From: CAVOBC01 sp963693635
Lineage (GTDB): Bacteria > Pseudomonadota > Gammaproteobacteria > Pseudomonadales > Azotimanducaceae
Direction of reading: 5' to 3'
Length of the DNA: 13,214 nucleotides
NCBI GenBank assembly: GCA_963693635.1
Contig: CAVOBC010000107.1
Coordinates: 1-13,214 of the forward strand
Shown piece after piece: positions 1 through 7,379 of this stretch. How positions within the stretch are numbered: the first letter of the stretch is position 1; the number at the start of each line of letters is the position of its first letter. Position numbers and translations under genes: made by a program. A model generated the notes under the pieces. That model had not been told where the DNA came from and ran no database searches. It was given only the letters and a program-made list of their open reading frames with translations.

Positions 1-1692
1 ACCGTCGGTGAGGTAATGCCGCACCCAGTTGTTCCAGAGCACCGAGTCCCAGCCCGTATACATGGGCACCCACCAGCGTGGAATGATAGGAAAGAGGATG
101 TCGGTGACAAAGTCCGCATGCCAGAGGGACATCTGCATGCCGTTGGCCTGCGCCCGGGCCGACTGCAGCGCACGGTCAACGAGCTTCAGGCGGAAGTCGA
201 TGCCGATCTCGCGCCAGTAGCCGGAGACGAGTTCCATGGTGATGGCTTTCGGCGTCTCGAAGTCGAGGAACTCGATGGTGATGATGAGGGGGGAGCCGTC
301 CGGGTAGTCGCGGAAGCCATCGTCGTCCGCGTCGATGATGCCCATTTCGTCGAGTAACGCCATTGACCGGTCAGGGTCGTACTCGGTGTGCGCGCGCGGG
401 AAAGCTTCGTCGTAGAAGCTGCTGGTCGGATGCACGGTGACCTGCGAGGGCACGCCGCGGCCGAAGTAGATGATGTCGTTCATCTCGTCGCGGTTGATGG
501 CATGGGTCAGGGCGTAGCGGAAGCGCTTGTCCCAGTACAGATCCGCGAGGCGCTGGTCCTCGTAGTTGTAGTTGGGCTGGATCACGACGTCGCTCGTGTG
601 CAGCCGCCGCCAGATCTTGACGCTCACCTTGCCGGTCCGTTCGCCCAGCTTGAGGATGGGGATGTCCTGGGTACGTAGTGCGAAACCCGCGAAGTCGAGC
701 TGACCCGTGGTCGCCTTCGCCGTCGTGAGTTCCGCGTTGTCGAGAATGATCTCCGCGTCGATGGTATCGATGTAGGGAAGCTGGTTGCCGGCCGGATCGA
801 CCTTGTGATAGTACGGATTACGCTCGAGGCGCATCACGATCGGCGACCGGCTGACGACCCGGTAGGCGCGCAGCGTCGGCACGTATTTGGCATCCTCGGT
901 GCGCGAATAGCGCTGGGCGTCGAGGAAGGCCATCCAGGTGATGAAGCCCTCGTCGGCGATGCGTTTCTCAAGTTCCTCCCGGTTGGTGAAGGCCGGGTGC
1001 CAGTTCCGGTAGTAATGCTTGGCATCCACCATGTGGCTGCCATATTGCGCCATGAGGTTGATGAAGCCCGGATGCGGCCTGTCGAAGACATAGCGGAAGG
1101 TGAGATCGTCGATCACCTCGATGTGCCCGCCCATGATGAGGCGGGACGTGACCGGCGAGATCTCCTTGTCCAGCCAGATGTGGTTGAAGGTGAACTCGAA
1201 ATCCGCGCTGGTGAGTGGATGACCATCAGACCACTTGAGGCCGCGGCGCAGGTAGAACGTCGTCGCCTTACCGTCCGGACTGATGGTCCAGCGCTCGGCA
1301 AGATTAGGCAGGAACGTGCGCAGGTTCGGCGCCACCGTCGCCGCCGCTTCCCAATTGAAGAACTGCCAGCTATCGCCCAGGGTGATGCGGGCGTTGCCGC
1401 CGTATTCGCCGATCCGCTCGAAGGGGACGATGACTGGCGGGTCGTCCGGCAGGCGTTCCCGGGTGGGTGGCAGCCCGCGACCGTCGAGAAAGGGTGAACT
1501 ACGGAACGTGTCGATGCCGAGTTCGCTCGCGGTCTGCGGCGGCGCATACCAGGCATCGGGGAGTGGGCTCAGGCCCTCCTCATTGGCGCTCGCTCCAGCA
1601 ATGAAGGTGAGGGCGGGAGTGACGGTGAGGGTGAGAGCGAGCAAGAGCAAGGCTGCGGTCCAGCCAGGCACCGTGTCTGAACTGCGCCTCAT
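1..1692 (-). CDS. ABC transporter family 5 solute-binding protein, 3'-truncated by window edge
   Basis: The minus strand is open without a stop for 564 codons from an ATG at 1692 to base 1, so the C-terminus lies outside the window. It is a periplasmic solute-binding protein of the SBP_bac_5 (peptide/nickel/oligosaccharide) family, which delivers ligand to an ABC importer. The N-terminus is a signal peptide: MRRSS, a long Leu/Ala/Thr hydrophobic core, and an ASA/N cleavage site near residue 36. The mature part has family hallmarks: an ELPP-like linker (GLPPTRERLPDDPPVIVPF), EYGGN, LAERWTISPDGKATTFYLR, KWSDGHPLTSADFEFTF, the ERNPYYHKVDPAGNQLPYID segment, and a DADDDGFRDYPDG loop. The start is supported by GAGGTG five bases upstream (1698-1703). 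No permease is visible; any would lie beyond the left edge, downstream of this gene. The ligand cannot be deduced. It is clearly a different subfamily from the solute-binding protein at 8269-9993. Confidence 0.93.
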   Translation of the reverse strand, partial: MRRSSDTVPGWTAALLLLALTLTVTPALTFIAGASANEEGLSPLPDAWYAPPQTASELGIDTFRSSPFLDGRGLPPTRERLPDDPPVIVPFERIGEYGGNARITLGDSWQFFNWEAAATVAPNLRTFLPNLAERWTISPDGKATTFYLRRGLKWSDGHPLTSADFEFTFNHIWLDKEISPVTSRLIMGGHIEVIDDLTFRYVFDRPHPGFINLMAQYGSHMVDAKHYYRNWHPAFTNREELEKRIADEGFITWMAFLDAQRYSRTEDAKYVPTLRAYRVVSRSPIVMRLERNPYYHKVDPAGNQLPYIDTIDAEIILDNAELTTAKATTGQLDFAGFALRTQDIPILKLGERTGKVSVKIWRRLHTSDVVIQPNYNYEDQRLADLYWDKRFRYALTHAINRDEMNDIIYFGRGVPSQVTVHPTSSFYDEAFPRAHTEYDPDRSMALLDEMGIIDADDDGFRDYPDGSPLIITIEFLDFETPKAITMELVSGYWREIGIDFRLKLVDRALQSARAQANGMQMSLWHADFVTDILFPIIPRWWVPMYTGWDSVLWNNWVRHYLTDG

Positions 1693-1697
1693 GGGAT

Positions 1698-1703
1698 CAC
1701 CTC
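1698..1703 (-). promoter_or_regulatory. Ribosome binding site of the first solute-binding protein
   Basis: On the minus strand this reads GAGGTG, five bases before the ATG at 1692. It fixes the start immediately ahead of a good signal peptide. Confidence 0.6.
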
Positions 1704-1772
1704 GTTCGCAACCGAATACGGCAACGTACGCGTAGCTGCCTGCTTGTGCAAACCGCGCCCCGCTTCCCATAA

Positions 1773-1799
1773 GGGATCGTCAAGGACTCGACGATTCCC
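1773..1799. promoter_or_regulatory. Inverted repeat in the divergent promoter region
   Basis: The arms are GGGATCGTC (1773-1781) and GACGATTCCC (1790-1799). They are complementary over nine bases with one extra T in the right arm, around an eight-base centre. The left arm also overlaps a smaller alternative repeat, TCCC-ATAA-GGGA. It lies between the divergent solute-binding protein and BVMO genes, so it could be an operator or a leader hairpin. Neither is proven. Confidence 0.35.
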
Positions 1800-1870
1800 G
1801 GTGAATCCGTTTTGCACCATTGGCGGCAGACCGGCTCTTCTCCCGGTATGGTAGATTCCGGCGGTGGTTT

Positions 1871-1882
1871 GGGGGGGGGGGG
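1871..1882. repeat. Homopolymeric G tract (12 G)
   Basis: Twelve consecutive G bases lie in the intergenic region, ending 47 bases before the BVMO ATG at 1930. Tracts of this length are prone to slipped-strand mispairing and also to sequencing or assembly length error. The position fits a promoter or 5' untranslated leader of the BVMO gene, where a length change could alter spacing without changing protein sequence. The rest of the 237-base region (1693-1929) shows no convincing sigma-70 promoter to my eye. Confidence 0.8.
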
Positions 1883-1929
1883 CGCGCGTCTCAGAGCGTC
1901 CATTACGTTTTCTAACTGAGTAACCAAAC

Positions 1930-3570
1930 ATGACCGCAGTCAATCGCACTCAAGCATCGAGCGAAGAAAGCCCTGCGCTGGATTTTGATGCCATCGTCAT
2001 TGGCGCCGGCCTGTCGGGCATGTACCAACTGCACACGTTGCGCAAATTGGGCATGAAGGTGCGCGTCCTCGAAGCTGGAACGGGCGTTGGCGGCACGTGG
2101 TACTGGAACCGTTATCCCGGTGCCCGCTTTGACTCTGAAAGTTACTCCTACGGCTATTCGTTCTCCCAGGAGATCCTCGACGAGTGGGATTGGGACGAGT
2201 GCTTTTCCGGTCAACCGGAGACGGAGGAATACTGCAATTTTGTCGCCGACAAACTTGACCTGCGCCCCGACATCCAGTTTTCCGCGCGGGTTGTCTCAGC
2301 GCACTACAACGATGAGCAACAGTGCTGGGCGATTACGTTGGCAGACGGCACGGTCTATCGAGCGCGTTTTATGGTCGCCGCGATTGGACTGTTGTCGGCA
2401 CCGACCATGCCTCGCCTTGAGGGAATCGACGATTTCCAGGGGCAATCGACCCACACCGGGCTCTGGCCAAAAGAGGGGATTGATTTCGCCGGCAAGCGGG
2501 TCGCCGTCATCGGAACTGGCGCCAGCGGCGTGCAGGCGATCCAGGAGATCGCCAGGACCGCAGGGCAACTGACCGTGTTCCAGCGCCGGCCGAACTGGTG
2601 CACGCCGCTGCACAACAGATCTATCCCGAAGCCAGAGATGGAGAAAATTCGAGCTGGATATCCGGAACTGTTCAAACTGTGCAAGGAGACCGCAGCGTGT
2701 TTCGTGCACACGATGGACCCGCGCGGAACATTCGAGGTCACTGACGAGGAACGCATCGCGTTTTGGGAGGAACGCTACGCGGGGCAGGGGTTTGGCATAT
2801 GGCAGGGCAATTTCCGCGACATGATGACCGACCGTGACGCGAACCGGCTTATGTCGGCGTTTGTTGCCGACAAAATCCGACAGCGCGTGAACGACCCGGA
2901 GGTTGCCGAACTGCTCATCCCTGACGATCATGGCTTCGGCACCCGCCGTGTGCCGCAGGAGACGCACTACTTCGAAGTCTACAACCAGCCGAACGTAGAA
3001 CTCGTCAGCATTCTGGAGGAGCCGATTGAGCGCATCACCCCAACCGGCCTTCAGACCAGCACCCGCGACTATGAGTTCGACGTCATCATCTACGCGACGG
3101 GATTTGATGCTGTCACCGGCACGTTCGACCGCATCGACATCCGCGGCGCAGGCGGCCAGCGCTTGAAGGACAGATGGACGGGCGGCCCAAAAACCTTCGT
3201 TGGCGTCATGGTCGACGGCTTCCCCAACATGTTCATGATCATGGGTCCCCACGCGTCGCTCGGCAACAACCCACGCAGCATCGAATACAACGTGGAATGG
3301 GTGCGAGACCTGATCGGCCATATGAACGACCGCAACCTGACTCTGACTGATGTATCGCCAGAGGCCGTTGCCCAGTGGAATGCACTTGTGCACAAGAAGG
3401 CGTCGCGCGTGCTGCTCAACGAAGTTGACTCGTGGATGACGGGTGTCAACACCAACGTCGATGGCAAACAAACTCGCACGGTTGTCATCTATACCGGTAC
3501 GGCACCGGAGTACCGGGCAACTTGCGACCGCGTCGCCGAAGGCGGATATGTTGAATTTCACTTTGGCTGA
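1930..3570 (+). CDS. Baeyer-Villiger monooxygenase (flavin-containing, class B type I)
   Basis: This 546-residue protein is predicted to insert an oxygen atom next to a ketone carbonyl, giving an ester or lactone, using FAD, NADPH and O2 in the cytoplasm. An N-terminal FAD Rossmann motif, GAGLSG, is at residues 25-30, followed by the BVMO-type GGTWYWNRYPGARFD at 54-68. The diagnostic fingerprint FxGxxxHxxxWP appears as FQGQSTHTGLWP at 169-180. The NADPH Rossmann motif GTGASG is at 195-200. GTRR at 337-340 sits where the catalytic arginine of phenylacetone monooxygenase lies (aligned by eye). YATGFD follows later. Length is normal for the cyclohexanone/phenylacetone monooxygenase group. The ATG at 1930 has no good Shine-Dalgarno sequence, but the Rossmann motif position fits it. 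A beta-helix lipoprotein follows on the same strand after 128 bases. The substrate (cyclic, aryl, linear or steroid ketone) cannot be assigned. Confidence 0.95.
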   Translation: MTAVNRTQASSEESPALDFDAIVIGAGLSGMYQLHTLRKLGMKVRVLEAGTGVGGTWYWNRYPGARFDSESYSYGYSFSQEILDEWDWDECFSGQPETEEYCNFVADKLDLRPDIQFSARVVSAHYNDEQQCWAITLADGTVYRARFMVAAIGLLSAPTMPRLEGIDDFQGQSTHTGLWPKEGIDFAGKRVAVIGTGASGVQAIQEIARTAGQLTVFQRRPNWCTPLHNRSIPKPEMEKIRAGYPELFKLCKETAACFVHTMDPRGTFEVTDEERIAFWEERYAGQGFGIWQGNFRDMMTDRDANRLMSAFVADKIRQRVNDPEVAELLIPDDHGFGTRRVPQETHYFEVYNQPNVELVSILEEPIERITPTGLQTSTRDYEFDVIIYATGFDAVTGTFDRIDIRGAGGQRLKDRWTGGPKTFVGVMVDGFPNMFMIMGPHASLGNNPRSIEYNVEWVRDLIGHMNDRNLTLTDVSPEAVAQWNALVHKKASRVLLNEVDSWMTGVNTNVDGKQTRTVVIYTGTAPEYRATCDRVAEGGYVEFHFG

Positions 3571-3575
3571 GTGCA

Positions 3576-3600
3576 GAGGCCAGCGTGATCGTGACGCCTC
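3576..3600 (+). terminator. Weak stem just after the BVMO stop, possible terminator
   Basis: GAGGC (3576-3580) and GCCTC (3596-3600) can pair across a 15-base interval, with possible further CGT/ACG pairing inside. It begins six bases after the BVMO stop codon. There is no clean T run after it, so intrinsic termination is doubtful and the BVMO and lipoprotein genes may still be co-transcribed. Confidence 0.2.
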
Positions 3601-3683
3601 CCGCGTTGTGGTTCCGGCGGCACGATGAACGGTCAGCGGGCGACGTTGGTGTACGGACAGACGACCACCGGGACGATCAAATT

Positions 3684-3690
3684 GGGGAGG
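3684..3690 (+). promoter_or_regulatory. Ribosome binding site deciding the lipoprotein start
   Basis: GGGGAGG lies eight bases before the ATG at 3699. This favours that ATG over the in-frame ATG at 3585, whose extra 38 codons encode a charged, non-signal-like leader. Confidence 0.6.
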
Positions 3691-3698
3691 ATCTGGTA

Positions 3699-5312
3699 AT
3701 GACGACATTTAGACGCGGTTGCGTGAACGGTTGCGTGAATAGAAGCGGTTGCGCGAAGTGGCCTGGCGGCTTGAAATCGGTTCTCGGTATCTTGCTTTGC
3801 GGGGCACTCGCGGGTTGCACGTGGGCACCCGCAGAGCCAGGCGGCCTGACGGTCTGGCACGTCCAGAGCGCGGTGGAAACCGGCCCGCCGCGACCAGGCG
3901 ACGGGTCGGCCGCTGCGCCGTTTCGGTCGCTTGCCGAGGCCGAAGCGGCCGCAGCACCTGGCGACGAAATCCGAGTGCTTCTGCCGCTGCCGGGTGCGCC
4001 GGCTCTGGACGGCGGCATCGTGCTGCAGGCCGGCCAGCGTCTGCGCGGCGCAGTTGCCGCCGGGCTTCGTCCCGGGATCACCAACACCGACCCCGGTCGC
4101 CGAGGCGGCGATGCCGTCACTCTGGCTGACGATTGCATCGTGACCGGTCTCGTTATTTCAGCCGCCGCAGGTCACGCGGTCGTTGGCCGCAACGTGCAAG
4201 GCGCTGTGGTCACGGACAACCGGATCCGGGGCGGCAACCTCGCGGACCTCACCAGCGTGACGACGGGGGCGACGGCCGGGCTCGGCGTGCCCACGTTCCC
4301 GAAGGCGGTCGTTGCGTTCTTGCACGACACATCCGCTATGGCTGAAACCGCGGCACGGGCCAACACGGTCTCCGGAAACACGATCGGGGGCCTGCAGCCA
4401 GCCAGCGGCGAACTCATCCGCCTCGGCGGCGCTGGCATCGCCTTGCATGCCCGGGGCGAGAGCCGCGCGTCGCTGATCGTCTCGGCAAATCGGATCCGGG
4501 ATCTCGGCCCGGGTTTCCCGCGCTCGGGCGTGCTCATCGACACCCAGGATGCCGCCAAGGCGACGATCGAAATCGAAGACACCAGCGTTGCGAACGCGCA
4601 TGCGGGTTCAGACGGCATCCTCATCGTGGCGCAGCATCGCAGCGCCATCACAGCGTCTATTCGCCGATACCACTACGTCGGCGGCACACCCGGCCTCGGC
4701 ATCGCCAACAACGGACTCGAGGTGGTCACCTACTACGGCGGCAACTGGCTGCAAGCCGGCACGGCGGCGCCGGAGCGACATGAAGCGCAAACGCGGGTGC
4801 TGATGGAGGGCAGCGACATCGAAGGCGCGGGCGGATTCGGCATCGCAGTGTGGAACATCTTCGGCAAGCCCTCGGCCGATACGGTTCTGGATCTCGGCGG
4901 CGGGGAACTAGGCGGTCGCGGCGCGAACCGGATTTACGGCAGTGGCATGGAGTTGCCGACATCGATGGACCTCTACGTCGTCCATCAGGACCTGAATGTC
5001 GCCAACAACTGGTGGGGTGCGGACCGCTCCGGCAATCCAAAGGCGATTCAGGCAGACGGCAGCTGGCACCTCGGCGACGCGTACACGTTCACCTGTCCGG
5101 GCGAGCCAGCTCAGCTTCAGCGTCTCAACGAAGGCACCGGCACGACCGTTTGGTCCATGTTCTGTCAGGCGTTTGCCGCCGACGTCTGCACAACCGATGC
5201 GGTGCCGGGCGAATGTTGCGACCCTGCGACGGACCCGGCGCGCTGCATGGTCGCGCCCGCGGCAAGCTCGATCGTATCGTCACCAGCGCTGATCGACGAC
5301 CCGAGACCGTGA
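3699..5312 (+). CDS. Lipoprotein with right-handed parallel beta-helix domain
   Basis: This 537-residue exported protein has no enzymatic function that I can assign. A basic N-region and hydrophobic stretch (LKSVLGILL) end in lipobox LAGC, with the lipidated Cys at residue 40. Residue +2 is Thr, which by the Lol sorting rule points to the outer membrane. Next comes a DUF1565-like opening (GDGSAAAPFRSLAEAEAAAAPGDEIRV), then repeated coils rich in Asn, Gly, Ile and Val (VVTDNRIRGG, VSGNTIGG, VSANRIRDLG). NNWWGADRSGNP near residue 436 is a motif common at the end of parallel beta-helices. The last part carries six cysteines (FTC, MFC, DVC, ECC, ARC), enough for three disulfides. Such folds occur in polysaccharide lyases, adhesins and surface carbohydrate-binding proteins; no lyase catalytic motif is evident. 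The start follows a good ribosome binding site; an in-frame GTG at 3735 would give a shorter, more typical signal peptide. The gene follows the BVMO and converges on the quinohemoprotein gene. Confidence 0.85.
   Translation: MTTFRRGCVNGCVNRSGCAKWPGGLKSVLGILLCGALAGCTWAPAEPGGLTVWHVQSAVETGPPRPGDGSAAAPFRSLAEAEAAAAPGDEIRVLLPLPGAPALDGGIVLQAGQRLRGAVAAGLRPGITNTDPGRRGGDAVTLADDCIVTGLVISAAAGHAVVGRNVQGAVVTDNRIRGGNLADLTSVTTGATAGLGVPTFPKAVVAFLHDTSAMAETAARANTVSGNTIGGLQPASGELIRLGGAGIALHARGESRASLIVSANRIRDLGPGFPRSGVLIDTQDAAKATIEIEDTSVANAHAGSDGILIVAQHRSAITASIRRYHYVGGTPGLGIANNGLEVVTYYGGNWLQAGTAAPERHEAQTRVLMEGSDIEGAGGFGIAVWNIFGKPSADTVLDLGGGELGGRGANRIYGSGMELPTSMDLYVVHQDLNVANNWWGADRSGNPKAIQADGSWHLGDAYTFTCPGEPAQLQRLNEGTGTTVWSMFCQAFAADVCTTDAVPGECCDPATDPARCMVAPAASSIVSSPALIDDPRP
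3716..3757 (+). repeat. Short direct repeats in the lipoprotein signal region
   Basis: CGGTTGCGTGAA occurs twice in exact tandem (3716-3727 and 3728-3739). After a six-base spacer a third copy follows with one mismatch (3746-3757). Repeats and spacer are multiples of three, so the frame is kept. The product contains GCVN-GCVN-RS-GCAK ahead of the hydrophobic signal segment. Confidence 0.85.
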
Positions 5313-5345
5313 GGTTCGCAGGAGCGGCGTCGTCGTGCCGGGAGT

Positions 5346-7223
5346 TTATTTCCGCAGTCTGAATGCCAGGAGCGCGTTGCCGGGCTTCTCGCCGAACATT
5401 GAGTAGCCCGAACCGACAAAGAGCATGTCGCCGGCAACCTGAATGCCGGGCGCGTCGATGGAGCCGCCCTGCGCGGGGATGCCATTGACGCTCTCGAACT
5501 CGACCGCGGTGTCGTACTCCCAGACCACCTCGCCTGTCCTGGCGACGAACGCGTAAGCGACACCAGACAGCGATCCGACGAAGGCCAGATCGTTCGCGGC
5601 GCTGGCGGCGGCCGAGAACGTGTAGGGACAATCGGGCCACGGCGCGCCCTGCGAGAATCCGCTGTCGCACTCCGGAACCGCGTCATAGGACCAAAGGACC
5701 TTGCCGGTGTCGATGTCGAGCGCGTAGACGCCGGGCTTGCGCACCACACCGGGGCCCGGGACCGGATCATTGATCGGCACGATGATCGTCCGTCCGTTGA
5801 CCGCCATCCCCCAGTGAACGCCGCCGAGGGCCGAACCCGGGCTCACCCGCGTACGCCACTTAAGCTCGCCGTCGTCGGGATTCAGCGCGTGAACAACGCC
5901 TGACTTCTGACCTGCCAGCAGGATGTCTTCCCCGTTCGAGGTCCTCGCCAGTACCACAGACGCGCCGAAGTCGAGATCGGGGCCGCTTTCCTTCGGGCAG
6001 TTGGGGCCACCGAACAGGCAGGCGGCGTTGAAAGCATCGCCTGCCGTGCCCTGATAGACCCAACGAATATCGCCCGTTTCGATATCCATCGCGACGATTG
6101 CATCGGACATGTCAGAGGCCGGTGACGAGGAGTTCTGCCCGGTGCCGATGTAGAAGGATTTGCGCTTCCTATCCAGCGTCGGTGTCGTCCAGACGGACGC
6201 CCCCGAGGGACCCCACTGCTGTACGCCGATCGGGCTCTTGTAGGTAGGCGTGGCTGCCGCGGTCATGTGCGTGGTCCAGATGATCTTGCCGGTGTCTGCC
6301 CAGAGCGCCCGAACGGCGCCGTGGCTCTTGCAGCATTCATAGTTCGGATCGGCGCCAAAGCCCACGCCCATGGCCGAGATCGGCACGATCAGCCGATCGC
6401 CGTGCTGAACGATGCCACCGGTCAGAATCGAACCGCGGAATAGCGCGACATCCTGACTCCACAGCACCTCCCCGGTTACGGCGTCGACCGCGAACACGGC
6501 CTGACCGAAGGCAACCTGAGCGATCGAAATCGGATCAGACCCCCTGGCCGCACCACCGAACAGCAGAGCGGGACGCCCACGCACTTCGCCGAGCGTCAGC
6601 GAGGTTCGTATGACGTCAGCCAGGCGGCGGTGCCACTTGATGCAGCCGCTCGCCCGGTCGAGGGCGAACAGGTGCCCACTGACCGATGCGGCGAACACAG
6701 TGTCGGCTGAAACAACCACCTGCGATCGCACCTCGGCGGACTCGGGCAAGCCGAAAGCCCAGGCGAGCTCAAGGCCGTTCACGTTGCTCGCCTGCATGAT
6801 GGAACGCGGTTGATACCGCGTGTTTCGCTCATCGAGGCCCCAGGCGCCAATGATCGGGTCGTCGAGGGCCTCGAGATCGATCGATCGATCGCTGCACGCG
6901 TACGCATCGGCCGACCATTTGTCCTCATTGTCGGGCGCGAGGAAAGCGATCAGGTCGACCCGGTCGGTTTCGCTCAAGCTGCTCGCTTGCATCTGCATCT
7001 TGCCGCGCTCAAGCGCAAAGGTGATCTGCGATCGGCCCATCGCGCCCATCGCCTCGAGCGACGGCCCTGCGTCCTTGCCCGAGCCGATGTGACAGCTCGC
7101 GCATTGCGCCTCATAGATGGCTTTGCCCCGACCCTCGTCGCTCTCCGCTGCAGCTGAGAGCGACGCGGCGGAGAATGACACCGCGGTAATCAGCAACGTA
7201 CTCGCCAATCGCCATTTTCCCAT
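5346..7223 (-). CDS. Quinohemoprotein dehydrogenase: cytochrome c plus PQQ beta-propeller (polyvinyl-alcohol-dehydrogenase-like)
   Basis: This 625-residue periplasmic enzyme is predicted to oxidise alcohols, typically secondary ones, with PQQ and to pass electrons through its own heme c. A signal peptide ends near AAA/E (residue 26). Heme motif CASCH is at 41-45, with Met76 or Met78 as likely axial ligand. The propeller opens with GAWGLDERNTRYQP and carries repeated VDAVTGEVLW-type PQQ blades. A vicinal Cys pair (297-298) in YECCKSHGAVRAL matches the CC motif of the family. The C-terminus has GGSIDAPGIQVAG and FVGSGYSMFG, then PGNALLAF, characteristic of PVA dehydrogenases. The cytochrome-first order fits PVADH rather than type II alcohol dehydrogenases, where it is C-terminal. 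I chose the ATG at 7223 because AGGAGG lies five bases upstream; a GTG at 7226 would be only two bases from it. The true substrate is unknown: this family extends well beyond PVA degraders. No PQQ biosynthesis genes are in view. Confidence 0.92.
   Translation of the reverse strand: MGKWRLASTLLITAVSFSAASLSAAAESDEGRGKAIYEAQCASCHIGSGKDAGPSLEAMGAMGRSQITFALERGKMQMQASSLSETDRVDLIAFLAPDNEDKWSADAYACSDRSIDLEALDDPIIGAWGLDERNTRYQPRSIMQASNVNGLELAWAFGLPESAEVRSQVVVSADTVFAASVSGHLFALDRASGCIKWHRRLADVIRTSLTLGEVRGRPALLFGGAARGSDPISIAQVAFGQAVFAVDAVTGEVLWSQDVALFRGSILTGGIVQHGDRLIVPISAMGVGFGADPNYECCKSHGAVRALWADTGKIIWTTHMTAAATPTYKSPIGVQQWGPSGASVWTTPTLDRKRKSFYIGTGQNSSSPASDMSDAIVAMDIETGDIRWVYQGTAGDAFNAACLFGGPNCPKESGPDLDFGASVVLARTSNGEDILLAGQKSGVVHALNPDDGELKWRTRVSPGSALGGVHWGMAVNGRTIIVPINDPVPGPGVVRKPGVYALDIDTGKVLWSYDAVPECDSGFSQGAPWPDCPYTFSAAASAANDLAFVGSLSGVAYAFVARTGEVVWEYDTAVEFESVNGIPAQGGSIDAPGIQVAGDMLFVGSGYSMFGEKPGNALLAFRLRK
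6875..6891. repeat. GATC tetranucleotide microsatellite inside the quinohemoprotein gene
   Basis: Four consecutive GATC units plus a G lie within the coding sequence, on the strand encoding CSDRSIDLE. A gain or loss of one unit would shift the reading frame. The unit is also the Dam recognition site, giving four adjacent sites. This may be chance. Confidence 0.85.
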
Positions 7224-7228
7224 CACGT

Positions 7229-7234
7229 CCTCCT
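7229..7234 (-). promoter_or_regulatory. Ribosome binding site of the quinohemoprotein gene
   Basis: On the minus strand this reads AGGAGG. It is five bases from the ATG at 7223 but only two from the GTG at 7226, so the ATG is preferred. Confidence 0.65.
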
Positions 7235-7294
7235 GCTGTGTCTCGTCCGGCTGACTTCGTCCGCCAGCCTACAGTAAACACATCTGCGTGAATC

Positions 7295-7308
7295 GGATAC
7301 GAGTATCC
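7295..7308. promoter_or_regulatory. Perfect palindrome in the divergent quinohemoprotein/PhyH promoter region
   Basis: GGATAC-GA-GTATCC is a perfect six-base inverted repeat around a two-base centre. It lies 71 bases from the quinohemoprotein ATG and 71 bases from the PhyH ATG, almost exactly midway in the 156-base region. Position and symmetry suggest an operator for a dimeric regulator acting on both genes. No regulator gene is in the window, and the binding family is unknown. Confidence 0.45.
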
Positions 7309-7367
7309 CAGGGAGGGCTTTTGGCCTTGTCGTGCATTAGTGATGCCAAATGGGTCAAACTGTGCGC

Positions 7368-7374
7368 AAGGAGG
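7368..7374 (+). promoter_or_regulatory. Ribosome binding site deciding the PhyH start
   Basis: AAGGAGG lies five bases before the ATG at 7380. This rules in that ATG over the in-frame ATG at 7350, which has no such sequence. Confidence 0.75.
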
Positions 7375-7379
7375 CTTCT

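Noticed and set aside
805..1497. A 230-codon plus-strand frame inside the first solute-binding protein gene
   Set aside because: It is antisense to a clear family 5 binding protein and has a low-complexity Arg/Val/Glu-rich product without motifs.
2296..3708. A 470-codon open frame on the minus strand opposite the BVMO gene
   Set aside because: The plus strand encodes a full BVMO with all fingerprints. The antisense product has no recognisable domain, signal or ribosome binding site, and long antisense frames are expected in GC-rich coding DNA.
5294..5335. Inverted repeat CGACGAC ... GTCGTCG between the convergent lipoprotein and quinohemoprotein genes
   Set aside because: The arms are seven bases but separated by 28 bases, the left arm lies in coding sequence, and no T run follows. 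Too weak to call a terminator.
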